Assembly (NCBI GenBank): GCA_024220525.1
Contig: JAMYWO010000012.1
Location: 112,604 to 176,603 of the forward strand
Direction of reading: 5' to 3'
DNA: 64,000 nt
Source: Cochliopodium minus
Lineage: Eukaryota; Discosea; Himatismenida; Cochliopodiidae
The translations under genes and the position numbers were made by a program. The notes under the pieces were generated by a model. It searched no databases. It was not told where the DNA came from and worked only from the letters and a program-made list of their open reading frames with translations. Positions 12,301 through 24,440 of the stretch are shown here, piece after piece (position 1 is the stretch's first letter; each line of letters starts with the position of its first letter).

Positions 12301-13599
12301 GAAAAGTCTCTCACTGTGATAACCTTGCCCATGGATTCTTCAAACACATCTCTTGCTTTGTCATAATAAGAAAGGCCTAAAAAATAAAATGTTAATAATA
12401 GTTTGTATTTAAAAATTAAATTTTAAATTAAATTTATTTTATGAATTTTATTTTCAAATTATTATTTTATTTTTTATAGATGTTCAAAACTTTACAACAG
12501 TTCAAAATTTGTTGGTTATAAATTAATATCCGCTAACAAAGTTGTAAATTTTGGACATGTCTATTTATTTTTTATAATTCAGTTAAAAAAAAAGATTACC
12601 AATATAATAATTAGCGAGGGAAATCCAAAGCTTTCCAACTTCATTTGTAAACTTTTGAATGCCTGCTCTAATTACTTTTTCAACATTAATTTTGGTGATG
12701 GTTTCGGGATTGTCAGAGATCAAATCACACAATTGCATCCAAACATCGTACTTTGTCTTTCCATATTGCGATGCAAAATTTCCATCATCCAAAATTTTGG
12801 TCAATTGATAAGCTGATTCATCAAAATGATTACCTTTCAACAAAAAATTGACATATTCTTCGACATTTTCTGGGCTATACTGTAATTTTATTTAGAAATG
12901 AATGAAATAAGATTTTTTTAAAATTGTTTGATAGAATGGATTGATAAAAATTTTGATAATGTTGATTCATAAATAATCTCCCAATTAAATTTGAATATTT
13001 TTGATTGTTATTTTTTAAAATAAAAAAATGTTACTTGCAAATAACGACGATATACTCTAATTGTTGTTTCTGTCACCCCACATTCTCTCACAAAAGGAAT
13101 ATAAAGATCCCATATTTTATTATGTTGTGTAACAGGGAGAGATTTTAATGCTCTATCGAAAGTTTTTCTTGTTTCTGTGATTTTCTTTTGTTTCCAAAGA
13201 AATGTGCAATATTCTCTCCAAATAACTGGCATCTAATCAAAAAATTGTGAAGAATTATTTTTTTACAATTCAAATTGTGGAAAAATTAATTACTTTGTGA
13301 CAGTATATCAAACATCTTTCATAAACATTATTCAATTGATTGTATGATTCATGATTTATAGGTTTTTTTATTGTTAATGATGTTCTTTCTATTAAATATG
13401 TGTGCCATAATTTATATGACATTGGAAGATTCTGAATAGCTCTTTCATATATCAAAAATCTATGTTTTATAGGAGAATCCCTTTTGAATTCCAAATATCT
13501 CAACCAACTTTTTACACTATATGGGTTAGAAAGTAAATCTTCTTCAAATGCAAGATCTTCATTGGTAATATCATTTATTAAATCATTATCCAATTGCAT
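9393..13599 (-). CDS. Pre-mRNA-splicing factor SYF1/XAB2 (HAT-repeat protein)
   Basis: SYF1 is a core part of the NineTeen/Prp19 complex in activated spliceosomes and, as XAB2, takes part in transcription-coupled repair. Eight exons in phase: 13599-13294, 13232-13035, 12879-12600, 12376-12212, 12090-11882, 11593-11317, 10832-10554 and 10198-9393, giving 839 residues (human about 855). Signature segments occur in family order: FEEDLLSNPYSVKSWLRYLE at the N-terminus, TFDRALKSLPVTQHNKIW, RRPLLLNSVKLRQNP, EWHKRVSLY, FYEDNDQIENAR, GTFEEAKEVYEKMI, FGLARHAMYVYDKATK and GEIDRARAIYSHASQFCDP. Each is a HAT repeat helix pair. The C-terminus has the usual acidic run (DDDDDDEDGDD) and ends VPKTVFESL. The ATG at 13597-13599 is the only sensible start. 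Nothing is missing. Confidence 0.95.
12480..12559. repeat. Imperfect hairpin inside a SYF1 intron
   Basis: Within intron 3 (12377-12599) the arm TGTTCAAAACTTTACAAC (12481-12498) pairs with GTTGTAAATTTTGGACA (12541-12557), with one bulge and two mismatches. The 42-nt loop holds further partly paired TTTGTT...AACAAA. It stands out from the pure A/T of other introns here. It could be a small MITE-like remnant or an RNA structure; I cannot tell which. Confidence 0.5.
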
Positions 13600-13823
13600 T
13601 TTCTTCCCAAATGTAAAATTCTCCTTTCAATTTTTTTTTTTATTTAATTTGTTAATAATTTTTCTTCATTTTGTGGATCACATTTAGAATTTTAATTTCA
13701 AATAATACATTGAAATCAGAAAAGAGTTGATGGTTCAAAAAGCATTATTTTCAAATTAATTTTAATTAAAAAAACATTCTTAAAAATCATCTAAAATTGA
13801 ATCATTAAAAGGGTGAAAGTTGA

Positions 13824-15870
13824 TCAAAAAAGAAAATGAGGAATATCAGGAAGTTCTTCCCTTCCATGAAAAACATAAGGAGCAGCATCAGCAATAGTAC
13901 ACATGATAATGGTGTTCCCAGTCAAATGGTGGTAATGATGATCGCTCTTCTTGAACAACTTCCAAACATATTGGATAACATTAGCAATTTTCCTAGTTGC
14001 GCACCAGATGTGAAGTATTTGTCTATTCCATTGTTGCTCTTTGACAACATTCTTTGTAGAAATAAGAATACCATAGAGTTTCTTTTTCAACAAGAAAATA
14101 GCATCATCTATGCTGAAATCATCATCTGCTCCATACTTCATAGCCCTAGTGACAGAAACACCAAAAACAGAATCAGAAATGATGCAAGAGTAATCTGTTT
14201 TTTTGGAATGGAAAGGATCGTACTCGATCTCCATCTCAGTGTTCTCCAGTCTAGCATTGAAAATTCTCTTCATCAGCTCGAAAGATAAAATCTCAGAATG
14301 GTAAGAATTTCCTCCAGCATTGGGTTCCACAAGAATTTTGGTTGCACCCTCACTCAATTTAAAGTTTTTGCATTTGTAATGAGGTATAAAGTCGTTCCAA
14401 ATGAAACCATTAGAGAAACCATCCTCTCCTTCTGCACACATGAGCAAAGAAAACTTGATCATTTGTTTTGTGTGCATCTTGACTGAGAAATCTTCTCCAA
14501 TGATCATACTCATCATGGTACCCGAATCATCTAGTTGTGAATCAACTTCAAGTGTGAATCTATCAGAAGATCCGGTGATCAAACTTCTTTCATTTTCAAT
14601 TTGATTTTGAAGGAGGCTCTTTTCAATGAATGATTTTTGTTGTTTTGGAACAATTTCTATGGGGTAATTGAGAGGATAGAGATAACCATTCTTGTTGAGA
14701 TAATGAGGAATGAAAGTATGTGATTCTTCTTGTTTTTTCTTTTTTCTAATTTTATCTTTGCTCTTCTTTTTCTTTTTCAATAATATTTCCCTTTTGTTTG
14801 CTCTTTGGATCGATTCTCCAAAAAAGCAGGAGATACCATCCAAATATGAATTATATTCATTCAATTGCATTGTTTCTTCATTTTCTCTTGGAGAACTCAA
14901 ATAATTTCGAACTCTTGAGCTAACTCTTGTACCTAAAAAATTAAAGAATTAGGGATTCATAAAAGGGTCAGATGATAAAAAGAATGAATAGTTGTTTTTT
15001 TATTTACATGATAAGATAAACTGAAGATTGCTGAGTATGTTCATTGATATTTCTGGTTGTTCTTTGTTATGAATGGAATATGTAAGAGGATGTTTGTAAT
15101 TTGGGATATGAATTTCCCTGGTATCTTGGTAATTTACTGGAGTGCAAACCCTTCGTTCCAAATTAGTCAGAGAATAAGAGATTGAACAAATAAATGCTCC
15201 ATAATGATCAGAATATGGAATGGAAGACAAAATTAATAATGAAAGTCGAAAATCGCATTCCATTGAAAATTTCAACAATGTATCTTCCATGTATTGCTTA
15301 TATTCTGGTTGATTCTTTGCCAAAAACTTCTTTGTATATTTCCTCAATTTTCTAAGAATCTCTATCAAATCCACATATTTCCTTTTAGAGAATGAAAATA
15401 TTAATATTTATATTTAATTTGAAAATAAATATTAATCTTAAAATTTAAATTAATATTAAAATATTTTACCAAATGTGAGTCACTTGATATTCCATCAAGC
15501 TTTGATCACAAAGAGGATCCTGATATCTAGTTAATCTTACTCCTTCCAAGGTCAATACACGGAAAGAAGTGTTTCGCATTGATTGGTTGAGATTGCGATC
15601 GATAGGATCTATTATCAACAAATAAAAAGTAATATCTTTCTTCATCTCTGATTTGTCTTCTATAAGCAATGGTCGCTCGTTGCATCGGGAATTTACTAAC
15701 ATTTTCATTACATTTTTGTCCTCTAAAGGGAGAATACGCATTGCTCGGTGAGCCGTCGATCCCATCTCCATTTTCTCCTCCGTCATTCCCATCCCCATTT
15801 TCAACTCCTTCATTTCCAGAACCGCTTGATCCTTCTGATATTTGAGCTCCAATCCCATCATGTTCTCCAT
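13824..15870 (-). CDS. Conserved protist protein of unknown function
   Basis: Three exons in phase: 15870-15470, 15381-15008 and 14932-13824, giving about 627 residues; stop TAA near 13824. The N-terminal 50 residues are Met/Lys/Glu-rich and uncertain. The body has strand-like segments (ITFYLLIIDPIDR, FRVLTLEGVRLTRY), and the C-terminal third has the features GGNSYHSEILSFELMKRIF, TEMEIEYDPFHSKKTDYSC, GVSVTRAMKY, DDAIFLLKKKLYGILIST and QILHIWCATRK. I recall similar C-terminal blocks in uncharacterised proteins of other protists, but cannot name the family. The E...TDY...GVSVTRA spacing resembles a restriction-nuclease-like (PD-D/ExK) core; this is inference only, as no catalytic Lys is obvious. 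A second open frame overlaps the 5' end (16018-15527), so exon 1 could differ. The next gene on the same strand (SYF1) starts 224 bp downstream. Confidence 0.7.
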
Positions 15871-17052
15871 CTTTATTATGTATGATGAATTGGGGTGACT
15901 GTCGCATATTATTATTATTTTTAAATTTAGTGTTTGGATATATTGCGAAATTTTTGTTTATTTTAAAGCAATAAATTTGTTGAGAAGTTGATTTAATATT
16001 GTTATTCTGATGTATCATTCAATTCAGTATTACAATGATTACTTTCAATTTTTGTATTTTTTGGAAGTAATTCTTTTCTATTTTTTTTTTAATTTTTTTT
16101 TTTTTTAATTTTTATATTATTTTTTTTTTATTACAGTTGTATTGAATAAGGATTTTTGAGATTTTATGATTTCATTTTCTTATAATTTTCTTAGTTTGAT
16201 AAAAACAAAGGTGAATTAAAAAAAAAATAAAGTTCTTAACACATAGCAAAATTGAAAAATATATAAAATTTACAGCTATTTTTCACAATATTGAATATCA
16301 TTCAAGTTTATAGCAATTTTTTTTTTGAATCATTGGAAATTTAACATCAGGCAATTTAATTGATCGATTTCTCTTTCAAATTATGAATTAAAATTTCTTT
16401 TTTTGGAGTTTTTGTGGAATATATAGCAAATCTTCAGGATTATTTCCTTAATATACTTTTCATTATTTTTCATTTCTTATTTGATCCCAAACACTCAACC
16501 CAGTAGACATGAAAATTATTAACCAGATTTAACAAAAATTTTTTCCAAAAATCCTGCATAGTTCCTGTTAAAACCTACAAAATTACAAGAAGTGAAATTT
16601 TTGAGGAATTTTCTTAAAACTTCAGAGATGTTCTCTTGCTTTGTTTGCAAGATCTTGAAAATAAATTCTCAACTTCATTGTTTTTATCTCCTAAATTTGA
16701 GAATCTTTGGGTCAAATCTTCTTTTTGAATTTTGGTACTATGTAAACCCCCTATCAGTAACTTGATAACTGGGGTCGAATGATTTGAGAATTTTTGTTGA
16801 ATCAATGGATAAATATCATTGCTTTAGATTTCTTTCTTTTTCTTCTTTAATATTGATCTTTAATCCAAGAATTATCATTTTTTTTTATTTCTTATATATT
16901 AATTTTTTTCAAAATATTTCTTGAAAATAATTTATTAATAATTTACGTTCAAAAATATTGTTATAAAAAAAAATAAAATAAAAAAATTGTTTGAGAGGCT
17001 TTTTCCAAAAAATTACAAACAAATAATTTTATAATAGTTAATAATTTATCAA
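15871..17052. other. Divergent intergenic region
   Basis: About 1.2 kb between the start of the conserved protein (minus) and the BRCT gene (plus). The left 150 bp carry an open frame on the minus strand beginning with ATG at 16018. Around 16614-16820 (minus) there is a short open stretch with an RRM-like fragment (IKLLIGGLHSTKIQ), without a start codon and without a convincing continuation. The rest is A/T-rich with no recognised gene. Confidence 0.5.
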
Positions 17053-20000
17053 ATGGATGATGATTATAGAGATGATGAACAAAATGAGGATGAAATTGAA
17101 AATATAAAGAATCAAATAAAGATATTGCAATCAAAATATTCAGATATTATACTAAATGGAACAGATAATGGTAAATTATGCGAGTATAAACTAAATTTAG
17201 ATTATAAAATTTCATTAATCCCATTTAGAAGCAAGAGTGGGAGAATTGAAGAGATTATCAGAATTAATAGAGAAAAATGAGAATCTATTGAAAGAAATAA
17301 TGGATCCAAAATCACCAATAAAAAAAAGAAAAGTAAAATTCTTTGATGAATTAAGCGAAGAGGGAGAAAAAGATAAAAATAAAAAGAATGAAGAAACAAA
17401 TCCACCATCAACTCAAGTATTTCCAAGTTCACAAAAGAAGTTAATGTCATTTCTTAATGAACATTTGCCACCTGAAGAATCTGAAGAAAATAACAATAAT
17501 AGCCAGAATAATTCCATTTCACAAAATATAAATCAACATAAATTTGATTCTCCAAAAGTAAGAAGGATAATGAATTCATTCGGATCTAATCCTAATCCTG
17601 ATTCTCCAGTAGAAGACGAATCTTATAGATTCATCAAATTTCATCAGAATTTCGATGAAATTGAGGAGAAGGAGAATGAAAATGAACAAAAAGATAAAGA
17701 AAACAAATCACAAAGCTCCCAAATGAGTGGTTTTCCTTTGGATGATGATAACTTTTTTACTTCTCAACCTGAAAACTCTCAAAGATTAAACTCTAACATT
17801 AATAACAATAATCTTAATAACTATTCTTTTAATAGGAGATTTGATCGTTTTGCTTCTTCTCAACCTCTCCCTGTATCGAATAGAGATTATTCTAATATGG
17901 AATCAACCAAAACCTCTTCTCAAACTTCTGTGTATGGTGATTATGAACAACATGTAGAAGGTGGGAATGATGAAGAGGGTGTCAATGAAAATGGAGGAAT
18001 AATCACAAATGATAATCTCCAACAAGAAAATACTAAAGATAATCAAGATAATCAAAATAATATTAATGATAATATCAATAATGTGACCAGTAGTAATTTT
18101 GTTAATTACAGTCAAACTTTTCAAACACCACCCCAGCCTAGAGTTTCATACATAAATAAACAACTATTTCCTCCGCAAACTGCCAAAAAACATGATTTAC
18201 AAACTAATAATGAAGAAAAGGAAGAGGAAGAGGAAGGAATCATGCAAACCCCTCAACCCATTTTCAATAACGAAAACAATAATAGTGATAATAACAACAT
18301 TAATGATAATAATAATAGTGATATTTATAACAACATTTCTGAAAATGTTGATAATAATAACAATGGTATTACCAAAAATAAATCTGATAACAACGAGAAA
18401 TGTTCTACTCAAAATAATGAAGTCTCTCAAACACCCATTCTTCCAAACATTCAAAACGATATCAATTCCAATACTAATGTTCTCAAGAACCTCCCTGAAA
18501 AAGAAAAAGATGACATGGAAGATGATCTGAATGATAACAATAATAATGAAAACAGTAATGATGATAACAATTACAACAATAATAATGAAAACAGTAATAA
18601 TGATAACAATGATAATGGTAATAATGAAAATAATATTGAAGAAAACAACAATGAAGAACAGATGAATGACGAAGAAAAAGGGGATGGAGAAAATGTGTAT
18701 TTGGGAATGGAAGAAATTGCAAAGAGGATGTTGTCACCTCAGTTCCGGGTTTATGAGTTGGAAAGCAACCTTCTTCGTTTGACTCCTTCTCAGCTCATAG
18801 AACTTTTCCACAATTACAAACTTTCTCAAAAACAGGCCCTTCTTTGCCAACAACAAATTTACGAGAAAACCATTTCTGATTTAAAATTTCAAATTCAAAA
18901 TCTTTCTAATCAACATAACAACGACTACATTGAAAACAACAATGTTGGTAATGATAACAACAATCTTAATGAAAACGATAATAATGCTGATAATGTTGAG
19001 ATAGTTGAAAGTAATGATAATTACAAAGTTTTGAATAACAACAATGCCACTTCTCAAATTTCTTCTCCCAACTTTTCCCAAGATATCAGTCGCTCAAACT
19101 CTTTCCAAGCCAAAAATTTGGAAGATGTGGTCAAAGAACCCAAACAATCCCAACAAAACACCACTGACTCTAACAATAATAACAATGATAACAATAATAA
19201 CATCATCTTCAACAATGATAATCAGAGCATTTCTAATATTGTTGATAATAATGAGAATAATACAAATAATGATGGTAATAAAGAAAAGAAAGAAAAGAAA
19301 GAAAGAGATATATCAAAAATGTTTTCTCCTTCTCAATCTCCTCAACATTATTCAGAAGATAATCTGATAAACATCTACAAAATGATGATCTCCAACCTTG
19401 AATCAACCATAGATAAACTCCGTCAAGACAAGGCAGAGATGGAGAAGGGAAGGCAGAAGACTGCCCTCAAATTCAGCGAGATTAGCATCAAAATGGAGCA
19501 AGTGCGAAACGAGATGAACTCAAAGAACCTTGAAATCGTCCAACTCAAACAAAATCTTCAGCAATATCACATCAATCTTGATAAATCTCAAATAGACAAC
19601 AAAATATTGTCTTCTTCTCTTTCTTCTTTTGAGGTGAAAAACAATGAGATGAGCGAACAGATTAAAAAACTTCTTTTGGAGAATCAACAGATTGATTCTT
19701 TGAAAATAGAAAAAGAAAACCTTCAAAAAACCCTTTCTTTGTCCACAAAGCAAATGGAGGAGGACAAGGTGAAAATCCAAAATTTGAGCGAAAGTGTTTC
19801 TTCCAATTCTTTTCTCAAAGTGGAATATGAGAATACCAAAAAGCAGTTTGACCTCCTATCTGAAGAAAACAAGCTAATCAAACAAGAAATGAAAAACATA
19901 AAGTGTGAAAAAGATGATCTTTCTCTTTCTTTCTCCCTTTCTTCTGAGAAGCTCAAAATAGAAACTAAAAAGTACGATTCTTTGAAGGAGGAGTTTTCTA

Positions 20001-23000
20001 AACTAGAGGAACTTTTCAACAAAGAAAAAGAAATCATAGAGACTGTTTGTTTTAGCAATCAGCAGTATCTCCGTCTCATCAACATTTTGAAGCTGAAGAA
20101 CAAGCAGTTCAAGAAACATCTTTCATTGATTTCTCCCAACTCTTCCTTTGATAATTCTTTGCCTCTTTCTCTCAATAACCTTTCTTCTTCTAATTTTCTC
20201 AATCCCAAAAACATCCTCAAAAGAGACGAAAATGATGAGTTAGAGGATAGTGATCATGAAAATGAAAATAACAAAATTGAACAAAAAGTTGAAAAAATTT
20301 GCAACAACGAAAATAATCTGGTTGTATCGAAACAAGATCTTGTGGATGTTAAAGAAACAGACTCTTTCTTGAAAGAGATTGATGCATTCATCAACCAACT
20401 TTTGAAAAAGAAAGAAAATTTGACAGAACAACTTAAAGATTCTAACATCAAACTTTCTTTCCTCCAACAAAAAATTGACAAATTCAATGAGATTATAAGC
20501 AAATACGATTCTACCATCAAATTGATCCGTCAAAGATATTCTCAACAAATCAAAATTCAAGGAGAAAAGTTTTTGGCGAAAGAAAACGATTTGCTTTTAA
20601 AATTAGAAAATCAGAAAAAGAAATATCTCGTGCTTGAAAAGAATCATCAGAATCTCAACCAAGATTTCCAGATCCTTTCTCACAATGGCGACGATGATTC
20701 TTTCTTTCCTCTACAAAAGAATTTGTCAGGGAATGGAAAAGATTTCAAAAAGAATTTCAAGAAACATCTTTCCAGTGATCGCATCCATGATTTTCCCATT
20801 AAAGTCCAGTCAAATCCTTTGATCAAAGATAGCAATGGATCTGTTGATTCACTCCTCCCTAAAGATATCTCTTTATCAAAAGATGTCTATTCTGATAAAT
20901 CCATCATTGCTACTGTTAATACCAACATTACTGATCCTTTGCCTGTCATTTCTGATAATACAATCTTGGAGAAAGGATATTCATCAAAGGATAAAAATGA
21001 GCCTCTTAAGGAAGTCTTTCCTGAAGACATTTCAAAGGAATCCTCTTCGAGAACTACATCAAGAGATGTCTCTCCTTCGAAAGATTTCACTCCGTCTAAA
21101 AAATTATCTCCGTCTAAAGAGATCTCTCCATCCAAAGATGTTATCACCTCAAAAACTGCTAAAGAAAACAACATTCATGAAAATAAAAGCATAGATGTTA
21201 TTGCTCCAACTACCTCAACCAAAAAACCAACCAAAGAAAACGAGACTACCTCTAAAACAACTATAACAGAGAGTATTACTTCAAATTCAACCTCTTCTAA
21301 ACCTCTTTCTCCTTCTAAACCTACCAAAGGGTCTGTTGTTTCCAAAGATGTCCCAAAAGAAAATTCAGAACCACCAAAAACAATCACAAATAAAATTACA
21401 CCTCCTAAAGAAACCAGTTCCAAGGATGTTGTACCGCCCAAAGTAAAAGAAAATACCACTCCTTCTAAAACGATCTCTCCTAAAGGAACCATTTCAACTA
21501 ATCCATTCAAAAATACCAAAGAATCTGTTGTTGCCAAAACTTTAATCACAGAAAAGAAAGAATTACCCAAAACAATCACACCTAAAACTACACCTCCAAA
21601 AGAAACCAGTTCCAAGGATGTTGTACCACCCAAAGTAAAAGAAAATACCACTCCTTCCAAAACACCTCCCAAAGATACCTTTCTTAAACTTGCTACTAAG
21701 GAAATTTCAAATACTACAAAAGAATCTGCTCCATTGAAGAACGTAACAAAGTCTTCTATAACACCTTCTAAACAAACAAATCCTTTGACTGTTACAAAAG
21801 ATACAACACCCAATTCTGACAACAAGAATGATAAAAAAAGAAAACTTGAAGAAAAATTGGAACCTGTTTCTACCACTCCTATTAAAACTCCAAATAACAA
21901 TACCAATACCAATAAACAACCAAACACAAAGCCAACTCCCACAAAAGAAACACCCACTAACAAAAAACAAAAAAACGAAGAAAAAAAAGAACCTACTCAG
22001 AGCGAAAGCCAATATGTAGAAGGAGAGGGTGAAGGAGAACTTGCAGAATATGTTGGTGAAGGAGAGGGAGAATACGCAGAAGGCGAGTATGCAGAAGGAG
22101 AAGGAGAATACGCAGAAGGGGAAGGCGAATATGCAGAGGGTGATTACGTGGAGGGGGAAGGTGAGGGTGAAGGAGAAGGAGAGTATGCAGAAGGAGAAGG
22201 AGAGGGATACACCGGTGAAGGAGAAGGAGAGGGGGAAGGACAGAGCGGCTATCCTGAAGGAGAAAGTCAATATGTTGAAGGAGAAGGTGAAGGTGAATAT
22301 GCAGAAGGAGAGGGAGAAGGAGAAGGTGAAGGTGAATATGCAGAAGGAGAAGGTGAAGGAGAAGGAGAAGGTGAAGAATCAAACTCTACTAGCAAATCTG
22401 GAAACATTTCCTCCAAAAATAAAACACCTACTTCCACTGTTAATACTAAAAGCACTGTTATTACTGTTCCAAGCACCACTAACTTTGTAAAGAAAGTTCT
22501 TCCTGAAAAACCAAAAGAAAACAAAAGAAAGAATATGGAAAAAGAAGAAGAAATTTCTCCTAACAAAAAAACAAAGACGATTGTTCCTGTTGAAAAACTA
22601 AACATCTCTAACAAAACTACAAACAAGAATACAAACACCTACAAAGATAAAGACAAAGACAACTTTATGATTCCCTCTTCTTTGAAAAGAACAAGCACAC
22701 AGAGTAGCACTCAAAAAACAGTTTCTTTTGATAATAGCAGCCAATCTTCGAAAATAAAGAATATAATCATTTCTTTTTCTAATTTTGATGCGAAAGAATC
22801 AGAGTATTACACAAAGATTGCAACAAAGCTTGGTGCTACTGTGGAGAACAAACAATTTAAACCTTCCATCACTCATGTTGTTACGAAAAATAAGAAAGCT
22901 TCCAACAAAACTTTGTGTGGTCTTCTCAATGGCTCTTTTGTTGTTAACGAAGAATGGATCAAAGCTTGTGAATCACAAAATAAATTTGTTGATGAAAAAG

Positions 23001-23287
23001 GATACGGGAACAGTATCAAACCTGATTTTTTTAATGCTCGTACCTTTTTCATTCCTCCTTCTTCTTTTAAAGATGAGAAAAAGAGGACCAGTTTCATCCA
23101 AATCTTTGAAAAGTTTGGCAAAGCCAAATCTGTGAAAGAGTGGAATGATAAAGTCGACATCGTTTTGATTAACTCTGACAAGTCTGAGTCTCAGAAAGAG
23201 GAATTGAATTCTCAATTTTTAAATGCTAAATTTATTGTTGATTGGAAACGTATAGATGCTTTCTCCATACCTTATCAATCAAAATAA
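17053..23287 (+). CDS. Giant Asn-rich BRCT-pair protein, probable DNA-damage mediator
   Basis: Exon 17053-17170, intron 17171-17228, exon 17229-23287 give 2058 residues. The order is: a short N-terminal coiled coil; about 600 residues rich in Asn, Asp and Gln with many SQ and TQ pairs ([30 protein letters not shown]), the preferred sites of ATM/ATR-type kinases; a basic KKRK patch; long coiled coils (about residues 720-1200); a Lys/Ser/Pro/Thr-rich region with repeated SPSK and PPKET units; acidic EGEGEYAE repeats (about 1595-1715); a basic linker; and a C-terminal BRCT pair from about residue 1850 to the end ([43 protein letters not shown], then a weaker second repeat with IVDWKRID). Tandem C-terminal BRCTs with an SQ/TQ cluster resemble MDC1/PTIP/Crb2-type mediators that bind phosphorylated histone tails. 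Function is inferred from architecture; orthology is not claimed. Confidence 0.85.
22012..22377 (+). repeat. Coding repeat encoding EGEGEYAE units
   Basis: About 120 codons within the BRCT protein made of GAA/GAG-GGA/GGT-GAA-TAT/TAC units, reading EGEGEYAEG with variants ([27 protein letters not shown]). It is much more G-rich than its surroundings, so the plus strand here is purine-rich and could be unstable or form unusual structure. The evenly spaced tyrosines in an acidic context are possible tyrosine-kinase sites; that is inference. Confidence 0.85.
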
Positions 23288-23477
23288 CTTTTTCGTTCCA
23301 TTTTATTGACTATTTTCTGTAAATAATCTTTTTTATTCATTAAATAATTTTGACAAAGAAATTTTGACTTTTCTCTGTTTTTGAATCTTTCTTCAATTCA
23401 ATTCTATTCACATCTGTTGAATACCATCTTTGAACACAATAAAAATAAATAAAAAAAAATTGAAGCTATTTTTTTGG

Positions 23478-24107
23478 ATGTTTGAAAGAAGAAAAAATGG
23501 AATATTGGTTTTGATTTTGTTGATTATAATTCAAATTTGTTCATCTAAAAGAATTACAAGACCATCTGATTTAACACCTTCTGATATTTGCAAAGATGTT
23601 GCTCAAATAGTGAATTTTTTCCCAAAAGAGATGTGTTATTCAGATTGTGGTGATTGTGTGAATAGAGGTGGAGTGTATTGTACCTCTTCCTATTTCAATT
23701 ACTCAATCACTTTTGATGAAATTAATTATTCTGGTGTGTATACTTCTGGTCTTTGTTGGAGTGGTAAATAATACTAAAAATGATATGAAAAAAGATATTC
23801 ATTTGAAATATCTTTGTTTATTGCACATCTATATCTTATATCAACCATTTAACATTCAATAGGAGGTATTTTTGGATTTTCTAACACATCAAAATCAATC
23901 AGTGAAGGAATAATAACAATTGATTATAAAGTAAGTTGTGAGAATGTTTTTGATATGCCCGAATACAAACAATGTACCTTTCCTGGCTATATTCTTTTCT
24001 TGATTTTCACTTTTCTAATTATTCTGCTAATAATCGTCAGTATCTTTGTAATTGTAGTTTTAAGGAGGATAATAAAGAGAAGGGAGAGACAGTATTCCCT
24101 CAATTGA
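23478..24107 (+). CDS. Small type I membrane protein with Cys-rich ectodomain
   Basis: Exons 23478-23763 and 23863-24107 join in phase (GTAAAT...CAATAG), giving 176 residues. ATG at 23478 is the first in-frame start; it opens MFERRKNG followed by a hydrophobic core (ILVLILLIIIQICSS), a good signal peptide. The outer part has paired cysteines (ICKDV, EMCYSDCGDCVNRGGVYC, GLCW, VSCEN, KQC) and N-glycosylation sites (NYS). A transmembrane helix (YILFLIFTFLIILLIIVSIFVIVV) ends in a short basic tail, LRRIIKRRERQYSLN. I do not recognise the family. It probably sits at the cell surface or in the secretory path; the tail has one tyrosine in a basic setting. Confidence 0.75.
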
Positions 24108-24440
24108 GGAAATACTTCAAATGTAACTGTAATAAAGATTAAATACAAGCCAAATTAAAGGATTTTTTTTATATTATGTAACAAACATTGTTTTCTTCAT
24201 ATCATATTGAAACATTTTGGAAAGGAAGATCAAAATTTAGCTTTTAAATTTAAATTCAAACAAAATTGAATAAAAGATAAAATTAAAAATTATATAAAAA
24301 AAAAAATTTGGAAGATACCAACAAATAATTAACATAAAATGATCCCAAAGGTACGGATATTATTGATCTTTGAATAATTTCAATTTTTAAACTTACTTCT
24401 TTCAATATAATAGAAGTACATTTTCCAAGGGCAGAATTAT
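24108..24440. other. Intergenic A/T-rich spacer
   Basis: About 330 bp between two plus-strand genes; it presumably holds the terminator of the membrane protein gene and the promoter of the giant kinase gene. No gene or clear motif is seen. Confidence 0.4.

Noticed and set aside
16614-16820. RRM-like fragment on the minus strand (IKLLIGGLHSTKIQKEDLTQ)
   Set aside because: It resembles the first strand and helix of an RRM, but there is no ATG, the second half of the domain is missing, and only a weak downstream exon (RNYAGFLEKIF) can be proposed. Too little to call a gene.
22029-22638. Open frames of Lys/Glu/Met or Leu/His/Pro and Ser/Pro repeats overlapping the EGEGEY block
   Set aside because: Alternative readings of the acidic coding repeat of the BRCT protein, without start context or homology.
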